Positions 10,492 through 20,568 of a stretch of 64,000 bases of DNA are shown here, piece by piece. The notes beneath the pieces are model-generated. The model saw only the letters and a program-made list of their open reading frames with translations, was not told the DNA's origin and did no database searches. This stretch comes from Rebecca billardiae RCC1528 (taxonomy: Eukaryota > Haptophyta). How positions within the stretch are numbered: the stretch's first letter is position 1; every line of letters starts with the position of its first letter. The DNA lies in contig OZ251232.1 in assembly GCA_965240325.2 (NCBI GenBank), positions 2,108,001 to 2,172,000 on the forward strand, written 5' to 3'. Both the position numbers and the translations under genes were made by a program.

Positions 10492-10858
10492 TTAAGCTTT
10501 GCGCCGAGTCCTTAACCACTCGGACACGCAAAAGCTCCCACGACGCGTCGTGGGGGCTTTTGCGTGTCCGAGTGGTTAAGGACTCGGCTCAAAAGCTTAA
10601 CATAACGCGGTTCCTTCCGGCGGGTTTGTTCTTTAGCCTGGTGTTGTTCCTTCACCAGCGTTCCGACGGGCCGCGGGCCATCCGCCGTCCCGCTCTCATG
10701 AGCCTTTCAGGGACGGATCTTCACCCCGTTCAGCGGGAGTGAAGAAAGAAGCGCACTTTCGGGCGAAAGAGCGTTGCGCAACCGGATTCGAAACCGCGTT
10801 ATGTTAAGCTTTTGAGCCGAGTCCTTAACCACTCGGACACGCAAAAGCCCCCACGACG
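10492..10858. repeat. Three alternating copies of a tRNA-Leu/Ser-like sequence
   Basis: Copies at 10492-10545 (minus), 10546-10612 (plus) and 10792-10858 (minus). The second and third are perfect 67-base inverted repeats; the first two form a nearly perfect palindrome around ACGCGT with one small indel. Each holds TGTCCGAGTGGTTAAGGA, the D-arm/A-box form typical of class II tRNAs. On the minus strand the third copy continues into TTTCGAATCC, a B-box-like string about 50 bases downstream of the A box. The stems are too imperfect for a confident tRNA call. The arrangement mirrors the family at 5231. Confidence 0.7.
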
Positions 10859-11020
10859 CTCCCTGCCGCAAACGTCACACAAACCCAGCGCACCGTTTGG
10901 GTGCTTGGCCTTGGGCCCAGGAGAGGCGCGGCCGCGAGCCGGGCAACCCATGACGGCGTTGGGAGCGACGGCGGATGGGTTGCAGATGGGCACCCAGGCC
11001 CAAGAAGACTTGATAGTGCT

Positions 11021-12229
11021 TGTTCTGGTGAACACAGCTTTTAAACAATTTTAATTCGTGAGAAAGCCCTGGGAGACCCAGCTCCGACCCCCTTTAATTG
11101 GGTGTCACCTACTGCTGTCCAAAGTAATATCGGAGTAGGAATACGAACAATGGACCCCGAAACGATTTTTGATTAGGCACGCCTCGGGAATCGAGAACGC
11201 ATGTCGTTACCTTTTTGAGCGCGCATCATAGGGATGTCGTTGCGATTCCCACATAGGACGCTTTTCTACGACCATCCGCTCCCACCTTGAGGAACCGCGA
11301 CGAGTGCTTTCGCCGCCGCGCCGCGTGCGCTCGGCACACACGATTGAGTATGACGAACGAGCTCAGCGCGCTGCTGCAGGCGGCGAAGGCCGCGCGCGAC
11401 ACGCAGAATGGCGCTCATCCGGCGTGGCTCGACGACGCTGCCGGCACTCGCGCTCGCACACACGTGTGCGACGAGGATCAGCTGTCCGCGGGCCTCCGCC
11501 GAACCCAGCGCCAGATGCCATCGTCGGCGTCGCGAGGAACTGCGCCGATCTGGCGGAGATCCAGCGGCACGTGGCGGCGATCAAGCAGCCGCAACCGCAT
11601 CAGATGACGTGCACGAACGGCCTCATGGAGAAGCTTGTACCACAAGCCTACCTCGCCGACTTGCCCGACTATTACTGGCTCACTGGCTCGTCATCAACAG
11701 GCGCGGCCTTCGAGCCGTCACCCGCGCCGCCCGCGGCTCGCGGCGCCATCGCGGAGGTGCGTGCCCGCCGGCGCGAGCTGCACGACGCAACATGCACACC
11801 GACGCGAGCCGCTCGTACCACGTCGTGCCCGACGGGCCGTGCTCAGCGACGGCTGCAGGAGTCTACGCCGTGCAGTCGGTTGTGCCCTGCGCCGCTCGCC
11901 CCGCACCTGCAGACCGGTGGGCCATCCGCGGTGCGTGCCGTTGCCGCGCAGTCGTGCCCGAGCGGCCGTGCGCAGCGACGACTGCATCGACGCGCGCCTC
12001 GCCGTGCGCCTCGGTGGGCCTTGCAGAAGTGCCGCGCTGCCGCGCCGCTGGCTTAATCGCACGCGCGACTGCGGCGCGCCACCGGATGATCCCGTTAGTC
12101 AGCGCTGAACGGCCAACTCGTCCCATCGTCGTCGGGTCTGCCGGCCCTAACCAGCTTCTCCGTCGCGTCCTAGACGCGCTGTGTTCGACCAGCCCCACCG
12201 GGACAAGGCCGCCAGGCCCCCGCTGTTTA
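11021..12229. repeat. Dispersed mosaic repeat, copy A
   Basis: Two blocks are shared with the 20751-21760 region in the same order and orientation: 11021-11263 (TGTTCTGGTGAACACAGC... to ...GCGATTCCCACA) and 11930-12229 (GGTGCGTGCCGTTGCC... to ...CCCCCGCTGTTTA), each differing by scattered substitutions and small indels. The middle (11264-11929) is not obviously shared and holds a short frame (from 11344, MTNELSALLQAAKAARD) of unknown nature. A related CGTGCCCGA/GGCCGTGC module also recurs near 11826. No transposase or reverse transcriptase is visible. Confidence 0.8.
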
Positions 12230-12619
12230 GTAATACCGGCTTGGTCGTCGATTCCCCACGTCTTGGCGGGTTGTCCGATGACCGATGGAAGCTTCGGCCA
12301 CGGCGAGGTTTCAGTGTTCGGCGGCTAGAGGCCAGAAACTTCCGCCGATTTTTTGGCTCATCATTCTGAAGACTGAAATAACCTGCTCAGATCTGCTCAT
12401 ACAAAAATGGCGGGCTCACGGCCGATGGCGGCGGAGTTGGCGGTGGCGCTACGGCCGGGCTTTCTGAGGCGCCTATGTGTGGGGCATCTACTATCTAGCG
12501 CTCACTGGGGACCATGTGGCTGTGACAGTGACCCCCTCGCCTACCGATGCACGCATCATAAGTGTCACAGAATTTGATCAATGGGGTCGATCTTTTGATT
12601 CACGGGCGGGGTTTTGACG
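12230..12619. other. Intergenic, nothing recognised
   Basis: Sequence between the mosaic repeat and the stop codon of the LRR-TIR gene. No gene, tRNA or repeat with a second copy in the window was found. Confidence 0.4.
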
Positions 12620-15600
12620 CTAAGACTGTAGTCGTAGTAGCCTACTGCGTGACAGTGACTGCCGCCTGGTCAGGTCCGCGGCGAGCGCGTCGCACAGCAG
12701 CCGCGCGCTCACTGCGGTGTGCACGCCGGCGCGCCACGGGATGGCGAGCTCGCCGAAGAGGTTGGTCGACACATCTGGCGTGGTGCGCAGCGAGAGCGGC
12801 GCCGTGCGCTTCACGCTCCCAAAGTCACTCGCGTCCGCGGTCTCGTCGTCGAGGTGCACGACGACGACTGGCCGCGTGGCTGCGATGCGCAGCATGATCG
12901 TCTCGAGCTGGGGGTCGCGCGGCCACCAGACCAGCACCACCTCCCCGTGCGCGAGCTCCTGGCTGGCCGCGGCGCCCGGCGACGCGCTCAGCTGCGCGAG
13001 CGTCGTGCCAGCGCGCCCGCCCGCAAGGACGCTGGCCTCGTGCGGGTCGACGCCAAAGTGGGCGATCGGGTGCACCGCGCCGTCGAGCGCGGCGGGCGGG
13101 ATCGCATGGCGCGGCACGATGCACGCGCACGCGGCCACGTCTCGCGCGTGCAGGGCTGCGCGCGCCGCCGCTCGCAGCGTCGCCTTGCGCGCGCTCGAGC
13201 TGCCCCCGAGCACGACGCCGTGGCCGAACGTGTCCGCGCGCAGCAGGAGAAGGCCTGCGTAGAGTGACGGCGGCGGTGGCGAGCCGAGCGGGGGCGCGGG
13301 CGCGAGCAGGTCGCCGTCATCCTCGGCAGGCGGCTTGGCGCCGAGCGTCACCGCAAACTCGTGCGCGCCCGGGCCCAGCGCGATCGCCTCCGATGCCGCC
13401 GCGCCGCGGGCGGGGGCACCGCCTGCCGCTTGGGAGGGGACGACTGACGCAAAGGACAGCGCGCCCTTGCGCAGGTGCTCGAAGAGGCGCAGGCCGGCCT
13501 CCGACTTGACGTCCGCGCTGCGCTGCGCCGTATTGCTGCCCAGCCGCAGCGTCGGCTTGCCCTCGACGCGCTCGCGGTACGGCTGCAGCACGCCGATCTC
13601 GCGCATCTGCTCGCAAAGCTCCATCAGGGACATGCTCAGAAAATCCTTCTCGCGGAAGTAGCGGATCGCCCGCGTCTCGTCAAAGAGGATGGGCGCGAGC
13701 TCGCGCACCTCGGGGTCGTCCGCCGCCTCGCACTCGGCGCGCATCGTGGCGAGGCTCCCGCCGCCGTGCATGCCGGTCGCCTCGAACACGACGACCATCG
13801 GCTTGCGCTGCCGCTTCATCTGCACGAGTTCGCGCACGCAGTTGGGCGACTGAAAGTAGCCGCCCGAGATGAAGACGAGGACGAGCTCGGACGAGTCCAC
13901 GATCTCCTCGAGGCGCGAGATGTCAACCAGGTCTGGGCGCGCGGCGGTGCGGTGGCGGGCGCAGCGGTGGACGTGGCGGCAGCGTACGGTGCCACGCACG
14001 CGCGGGCGCGGCCGAGGTGTTCAGAGCGGCCGCCGTGGGCGGCGGCGGGCGGAGCGGCCGCGCGGGGCGGCCCAAAAGAATGACGGGCCAGCTGCCGGGG
14101 CGCGAGCTCGCGCACAGGCCGGGCGCGGGCGCGCGCGCGCGCGCACGCCGCGCACCGTCCACGTCGAGGAAGACGCGCAGGTCACGGAAGTGCGCCGTGA
14201 GCAGCTGCTTGAGCGCGCGCGCCTGGTCCTGGCCCGTGCGCCAGCGGTGCGAGACGAAGACCGAGTACCACGGGAACACGGCCGCGGGGCCCTGCCTCTT
14301 GTCCGGCTTGCGGCCTGCCGCGCGCGCGCAGAGGGCGCGCGCGCCGTCCTCGAGCGACGGCGCCTTCTGCGCGGAGACCGACTCGCCTTGCGCGTGGCGG
14401 CGGACGGCCGGGCGGCGCACGCTCGTCGCCGCCACGATCTGCCGCCCGTCAATCCGGTCGCGGATGATCTGCAGCGACTGCTCGCGCAGCCGCTCCGAAG
14501 ACCACACGGCCGCGCCGCCGACCATCACAAAGACGGTCGTGGCCACCATCAGCCGGCCGAGCGGGTCGGCGCTGTACCGCGCCTCGGCCTCGTCGATGCC
14601 AGCGAGGAGAGCGAGGGTGTGCGTCTCGGCGTTCAGGGTCGCCGCGAGCGCGACGACCATCACGAGCACCAGGCCCGCGTGCGCGAGCAACCCGACCAGG
14701 TGGTTGGCCGCGCTCTCAAGCGGCTTCTGGTACACGTACGCCAGGGTGAAGGCGAGCTGGGGACGAGCATGCACGCCGGGCGCAGAGGTGCGGCGCGGGG
14801 CGCACGCGCCGCATGGTGAGCGCCGTGTGCTTCGACGGAGCTGTCACTGATGTCGCCCCACTGGGCGCGCGCCCTCGCACTCCCAACCGGCCGCCCAGAC
14901 GCGCGCGCGGCGCTGAGCTGAGGCGTGTACGCGGCGCGCTGCGGTGGGCGTGCGATGGCGCGCGCGCGCGAGCGGGAGCACGAGCGCACACCTGGACGGC
15001 CGAGGCGATGATGAGCCACATGGACGACGTCGTGGAGCGCGAGAGGCGCACGTCCAGAAACACGGAGGTGATCGGCGGCAGCGCGCAGATCGAGACTTTG
15101 CGCCAGCACTCGAGCGCCTCCCACCAGCGGTGCGACGGGCGCGTGCCGACGACGAGCGCGCCGAGGCCCTCGCGGCCCGCCTCGGAGCGCAGCATCGTGA
15201 GCAGTGTGCCTGGGAGGAGGAGGCCGTACACGACGCTCATGCAGATCACGAACGGCCGGATGGCCAGGTGCTCGGCGCCGCCGCACTCCACGCGCATGTC
15301 CACCACCATGTAGCTGGGCGCGTGCGCGTCGGTCGAGTCGAAGGACGTGCACGACCAGTACCCGAAGAGCGCGTAGCTCGCGGAGGGGAGCAGCAGGTAG
15401 CCCACGTACAGCACCGGCGAGGAGGCGTGCAGCGCGAGGAAGGACGCGATGGCGGCCGAGCTCTCGCCGACGAGCGCGCCCTCGTCGCGCCGCGCCGCAA
15501 ACGCCTGCACGACAGCGAGAGGCACCGACGCGAAGAGCACGCTCAGCGGCGCGAGCGTGTAGCTCAGCAAGAGCTGCCTGTACGAGAGGCGCACGCACAC

Positions 15601-17665
15601 GTGCTCGGATAGGAGCGCCATTAAATCGAACTTGAACGGCCAGAACAGCTCGGCGATCCGAGCGAACTGCGCGGGCAGCGGCACATTTTCCGCGTGGAAA
15701 ATGTGCTCGAGCAGCACCACCACCTGCACGAACGCCAGGAGCATCCGACCGCCGACCGTGAGGCTCACCCACGCGCTCGAGGCGAGGAGGATGGCGAGGG
15801 CGCGCCGCGCGGCCATCGCGAGCAGCGCGACGACGAGCACGACGACGACGAGCAGCGCGACTGCTTTGATGATACTCCCCGAGAGGCCTCCGCTGCCGCC
15901 GTGCGCGGCCGCCGAGCACCCGTAGCACGTCTCGCCGTCATCGCCGAGGACGCCCGTCGCGACCGAGCACGCCGGTCCGGAGCGGCACGGCGCGCACACG
16001 CCGCCCTCGAGGCACGCGTCCTCGGGCTCGCAGCGGTGCACGTCGCTCGACAGCGCGCGCGCACGCCAGTGGCCCGCGTCCAGCACAACCGTCTCAAGCG
16101 AGACGCCAGGCTCTGTGCAGCGCATGGCGCGCTGGCACTGCTTGCACAGGCCGGTCTGGCCGTCCCACAGATAGCCCGCGGCGCAGACGGTGCACGCCGC
16201 CTCGCTCGACGAGCCCTCGAAGAGCGTCGCCGAGAAGGGGCGCGTGTGCGTGCACGGCGTGCACGACTCCTTCGTCCACCGGTCCGAAAAGTAGCCCTTC
16301 TTGCACTTCTGGCACGCGCCGAAGCCGAGCTCGTACCCCGGCGCGCACGCCCACGCGCCGGGCACGGGACCGTCGAAGAGGTTGTCCTTGAGCGAGAGGA
16401 AGGTGAGCGAGGACATGGTGCCCACCTCCGTCGGCACCGTGCCGGACAGCGAGTTCACGCCCAGGTGGAAGTAGTACAGCTTGTGCATCTGCCCAAGCTC
16501 CGTCACGACGGGGCCCGTGAGCGCGTTGTCAAAGAGCGAAAAGTAGTGCGTGTCCCACAGGCGCCCGAGCTCGGTGGGGATGGCGCCCGAGAGCGAGTTG
16601 GAGTCTGCGCGGATAACGCGTGCGCGCGCGACGTCAGGCGGCAGGTGCGGCGGGTCCGCAGCCAGTCGCGAAGACCGACGCGCCGCAAGCCGTGCGAGCG
16701 TGACGGCAGACACTGCACCCGGAGGGCGGCCCGTCGCGGCGCTGTCTGCGCGCACAGAGATAAATCGTGTGGATACTGTGCATCTTGCCCAGCTCGGTGG
16801 GAATCGTCGCGCCGAAGTCGTTGGTCGAGATGTTGAATGTCACAAGGTCGGCCAGCGCGCCCAGCTCCGACGGGAGGGTGCCACCCAGCCGATTCTCTTC
16901 GAGATACAGCGCGGTGAGCTTCGAGGTCAGAGCAATCTCAGTCGGCACCTGGCCATCAAACGAGTTGCCCGAGAGCGCGGCGTAGTACAGCTTGTCGCCC
17001 AGCGCACCGAGCTCGGTGGGGAGCGTCCCACCGATTGAGTTCTTGTCGACAGAGAAGTACGCCAGCGAGGGCATACCACCCACTTCTGTCGGGAGGTCGC
17101 CGGCGAGTGAGCAGCTGCTGATGTACAACTCGCGTGCAGCGCTCAGACCGGACAGCTCGGTCGGCAGCGTGCCGCCCACGCCGCTGTACGAGAACTGAGC
17201 GTTCGTGAGCGCCGCAAGGGTGCCGATCTCCGTCGGGAGCGTCGACGATTTGAGCGCGTTGTCGTACACAGAGATGTATCGCATCGAGTGCAGCCGCCCG
17301 ATCTCCGTCGGGAGCTCCTCGAGCTCGTTGTAGTACAGGTGGAGGGACGTGAGCGAGGCGAGCTCGCCGATCTCTGTGGGCAGTGAGCTGAATGCGTTCG
17401 CGGACGCGTTGAGCAGCTTGAGCGAGCTCAGAAGCCCCATCTCCGTCGGCATCGCGCCTCGGAGCGCGTTCATGTCCAGCCGCAAACGCGTGATCGCCGT
17501 CGACAGCTCGCGGCCAATCTCGGTCGGGATCGTGCCGGTGAGCGACGCGAACGCAAACGATGGCGAATTCGAATCATTCACAGCGCGTAGTTGCTCGAGG
17601 TCAAGCACGCCAGCGCGCCCCAGGTGGGCGCCCAGCAGGAGCACGAGCGCGACGATAGCGCGCAT
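12620..17665 (-). CDS. LRR / cysteine-rich / multi-pass membrane / TIR receptor (4 exons)
   Basis: Exons 17665-16756, 16604-14992, 14756-14156 and 13932-12620 join in frame to 1478 residues. N to C: signal peptide (MRAIVALVLLLGAHLGRAG); ~14 leucine-rich repeats with the PTEIG/PTELG signature (residues ~25-385, crossing intron 1); a cysteine-rich region with CxxC pairs (390-533); a hydrophobic multi-pass region of about seven or eight segments (548 to ~935, crossing intron 2); a basic linker; a TIR domain from ~1004 (WYSVFVSHRW, LRVFLDVDDLVDISRLEE, LVLVFISGGYFQSPNCVREL), crossing intron 3; and a C-terminal region of ~300 residues I do not recognise. Glu1076 in CVREL aligns with the glutamate used by NAD-cleaving TIRs. 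Predicted role: plasma-membrane sensing with TIR output (inference). Animal Toll-like receptors are single-pass, so this is not simply a TLR. Confidence 0.85.
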
Positions 17666-17829
17666 CTCAGGCTCAAAAAGTGCGTGGGCGTTTGCAGACC
17701 CCTCGCGTCCACAATTAATGTTATTGCATCGTCATGGCCTATTTTTGTTGGTGATATGTATTGTTTTGAAAAGCCAAATAAAAATGGCCGGCGGCGCCAA
17801 GCTCGTAGCATCAGCACCGACAGTTCAAG

Positions 17830-18021
17830 TTGGACGGCGCAGAAGTAGTATTGATCATAGTAGCTGCTGCTACGCGCTGCACAGTCTGATGAGTCGTCAG
17901 GCTCATCAGGCAGCTATAATACGGTTGGACGGCGCAGAAGTAGTATTGATGATGATCATAGTAGCTGCTGCTACGCGCTGCACCGAGTCTGATGAGTCGT
18001 CAGGCTCATCAGGCAGCTATA
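17830..18021. repeat. Two tandem ~95 bp repeats upstream of the LRR-TIR gene
   Basis: Two copies (17830-17924 and 17925-18021) of TTGGACGGCGCAGAAGTAG... ending ...CAGGCAGCTAT, differing by two small insertions. Each contains CTGATGAG and CTCATCAG around an 8-base loop, an 8 bp hairpin. They sit 165-360 bases upstream of the LRR-TIR start codon and are followed by a short TA-rich run. Confidence 0.85.
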
Positions 18022-20568
18022 TAATATATATATATATGTGGTGTTATAATTGGCACAATAACTGACGACGAGTGTCTGCTAGGAGCGACACCATGACCAA
18101 GCAGATCCGGCTCGCTGGCGGCATCATCAACCATTCAACCAACTTCTCCGCGGCGGGCCGCGCCGCTGGCCAGCGCGCGCGCAGCAGTCCTGGTGACACC
18201 TAGTTCCGCGCAGCTGCCCATCCGGCCGGCACCGCCGGCGCCTGCAGGACACGGTACTTTCGGCAAGCACTCATTTGGCAGCGTGGCGGCCCAAGGGACC
18301 CACCGGGGGCGTCGCGATGCGTGCGCCGAACCGGGCAGGGGGCTCCGACGACACCGGGGCTGGGCTTTCCTCCGACCGCTCTCTTGAGCTCGGCTCACAG
18401 GAAGTGTACGCCTTTGGCAGTCCCCTCTGCTCGGTGAGGTTGTCTGCTGTCCGCGCCTTCGCCCTGCAGTGCCGCACCGCTCGCCTCGAGTTGCCCATCG
18501 TCCCGCACATTCTCGGGTCCAGCGAGTGCGACCAGCATGGCAGCATCAGCACGTGTACGTAGTGCTGCCGCGTCAGCACCGCGGCGGCGGTTCATTGTTT
18601 GCCCACTCTCCCACCCGAGTCTGTCGGGGATAACGGTGCGGCTGATGACTGCTGTGCAACCCGTGCTGTCTGGTCAGCCGTCGGCCGTCGACCTCCGTGA
18701 CTGATGACGGCAGACGGACCTCACGGGCGGCCCTCTCGACCACGGGCAGCCAGTAGTGAGCTGCGGCCTCAGGCCGCAGACCGCACTCGGCCCGCGCCCG
18801 TCGTTCGTTGCTGATGGTATGATAAAATCCCAATAACCTATGTATATATATATGACCGCGTTCCGCGGTCCTTTTCCGTAGAACGAACGTAGTTCGGGGC
18901 CCGCGGTGGCGGTGCACCCTCCGTCGCAGTCGTCCCGTACGTAACTAGACTCCATCCAGCGGCGCGCCGCCCAGCGCCGCGCCGCCGCCGGCCCGGCCCG
19001 GGCCGGCCGGGCGCGGGCGCGTCGGCGGCTGGCGTGCGCCGAGTGTGGATGTCGGTCGTCGGCCGAGCTGCCCTCATCACAGACGGCCCTTACCTGACCC
19101 CCTGCGCGTGCGCGACGGCCGACAGGCGGATGCGACTCGGCGTGATCGACGCACGAGCGCGACTCTTGCACGCCAGGCCACCGGCGGAGGGGCGGGACCG
19201 CGCATTCGACCGTTCGTTCGGGCCTGCCGCTGACCGTCGTCGCCGCGACGCCAGCAGCGCAGGAGTAGATGATCTGCAGGTCAGTAGGGTTCGACCTGCG
19301 CGCCTGCGCGACGGCCGACAGGCGGGCGCGAGGCGTGAGCGACGCATGAGCGCGACTCTACGTGCACACCAGGCCCGACACGCGGCCTGAGCTGACTGAC
19401 CGAGCCAGGGAGCACGGTGCGAGCAGCCATGCAGCACCGGTGCTTGCGCGCGCCGCGCGTGCACGGGGTGACACACCTCGGTCAGGCTCGGCACGCGTCG
19501 CAGAGGCACGGCCAGCTCTGGGCACGCCAGGCGCCCAGGCCACGCGGAGCTGACAGCCACGGGGAGCCGACGGCGCCGGGGCCGCGGCCAGTTCGACTTG
19601 CGCCTGCTCTGAAGAAGAGTTCTGGGAGACCCTGGCGGAGAGGCATGGCAAGGGGGGCGTGTGGTGAAGTCGGAGACTCAGAGATCGATCAGTCCGGCAT
19701 CATGCGCCGCTGCCCCCGAGCTTGCGAGAGCCCGAACACAGGGCGGCGGCTGCGGCGGCGGCGGCGCGGCCGCGCGGCCGGCCGCGCAGGCATCGACAGG
19801 GCGCTGCAGGGGCGTGCGGAGTGACTAGTGAGCGGGCACGAACGCGATGTCGACGGCCGTCGGGACCCGCCGCAGACGCGCGCTCCAGGCGCCACTCGGC
19901 ACTCGCCACGCGCACCTGCCCATCGAGCGCCCCCTAGTGGACCAAGAGTTGTCGCGGCTCGCTCGCCACCCCCGAAGAAACCTGCGCACGTGCTTGCGAC
20001 GGCGGCAGTTTTTGAGCTCGCCAGCTCGGTAAGTCAGTGACTACTGACTATATGGAATGGGCTGGCAACGAATAGCTGCGCGGGTATTTTCAATAAGGCT
20101 TGCGGGTTTTAGACTCTAGATACCAACCGCCGCGAAGCCAAGTTCATATTCATCAAGGCGGAGGCAAACTATCACACATGAACGAGAGTCTACCCACAAA
20201 ATTTACCCAGCCTGGCACACTTGGGCGTGGGTTTCGTTGATTCCTCTGTTCACTATTCAAGACGGCGGACGCGTCCTTTTTCGACGAGGATGCACCTGTA
20301 AGGGAGTCTCAAAATTCGAAACTCGGTCTCCTCCAGCCCTGAAAATCGTCCCCCGTCCCTTTTTTCTTTGATCAAAGATCTTTTTGAAACGTGGTTCGGG
20401 CCCGCTGGTGCGGGCTCCACGCTGCGCGCTCCGCCCTGCACCGCGGGCCATGACGCATTCTATGTGTCTGCTGCACTCTGAGCCTGACCGGCTTGCCGGT
20501 TGCATACCACCTCGTTACTATACTATATATACTATATATTTATTAGTATATATATCTATAGAGATAAT
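18022..20568. other. Gene-poor stretch with weak direct repeats
   Basis: No protein family is recognised on either strand; the frames are short and rich in arginine and alanine, as expected from GC-rich noncoding DNA. It contains one imperfect direct repeat (19103-19180 and 19297-19376) and ends in a TA-rich run (20520-20566) at the border of the next element. Confidence 0.4.
19103..19376. repeat. Imperfect direct repeat, about 75 bp, two copies
   Basis: Copies at 19103-19180 and 19297-19376 share GCGCGACGGCCGACAGGCGG, then a GACGCA-GAGCGCGACTCT segment and CCAGGCC. The spacing of about 195 bases suggests a decayed tandem array. Confidence 0.6.

Noticed and set aside
17885-18010. CTGATGAG followed by a stem, resembling the hammerhead ribozyme core
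   Set aside because: The second conserved core element (GAAA) and a cleavage-site helix are absent; the sequence folds as a simple CTGATGAG/CTCATCAG hairpin.
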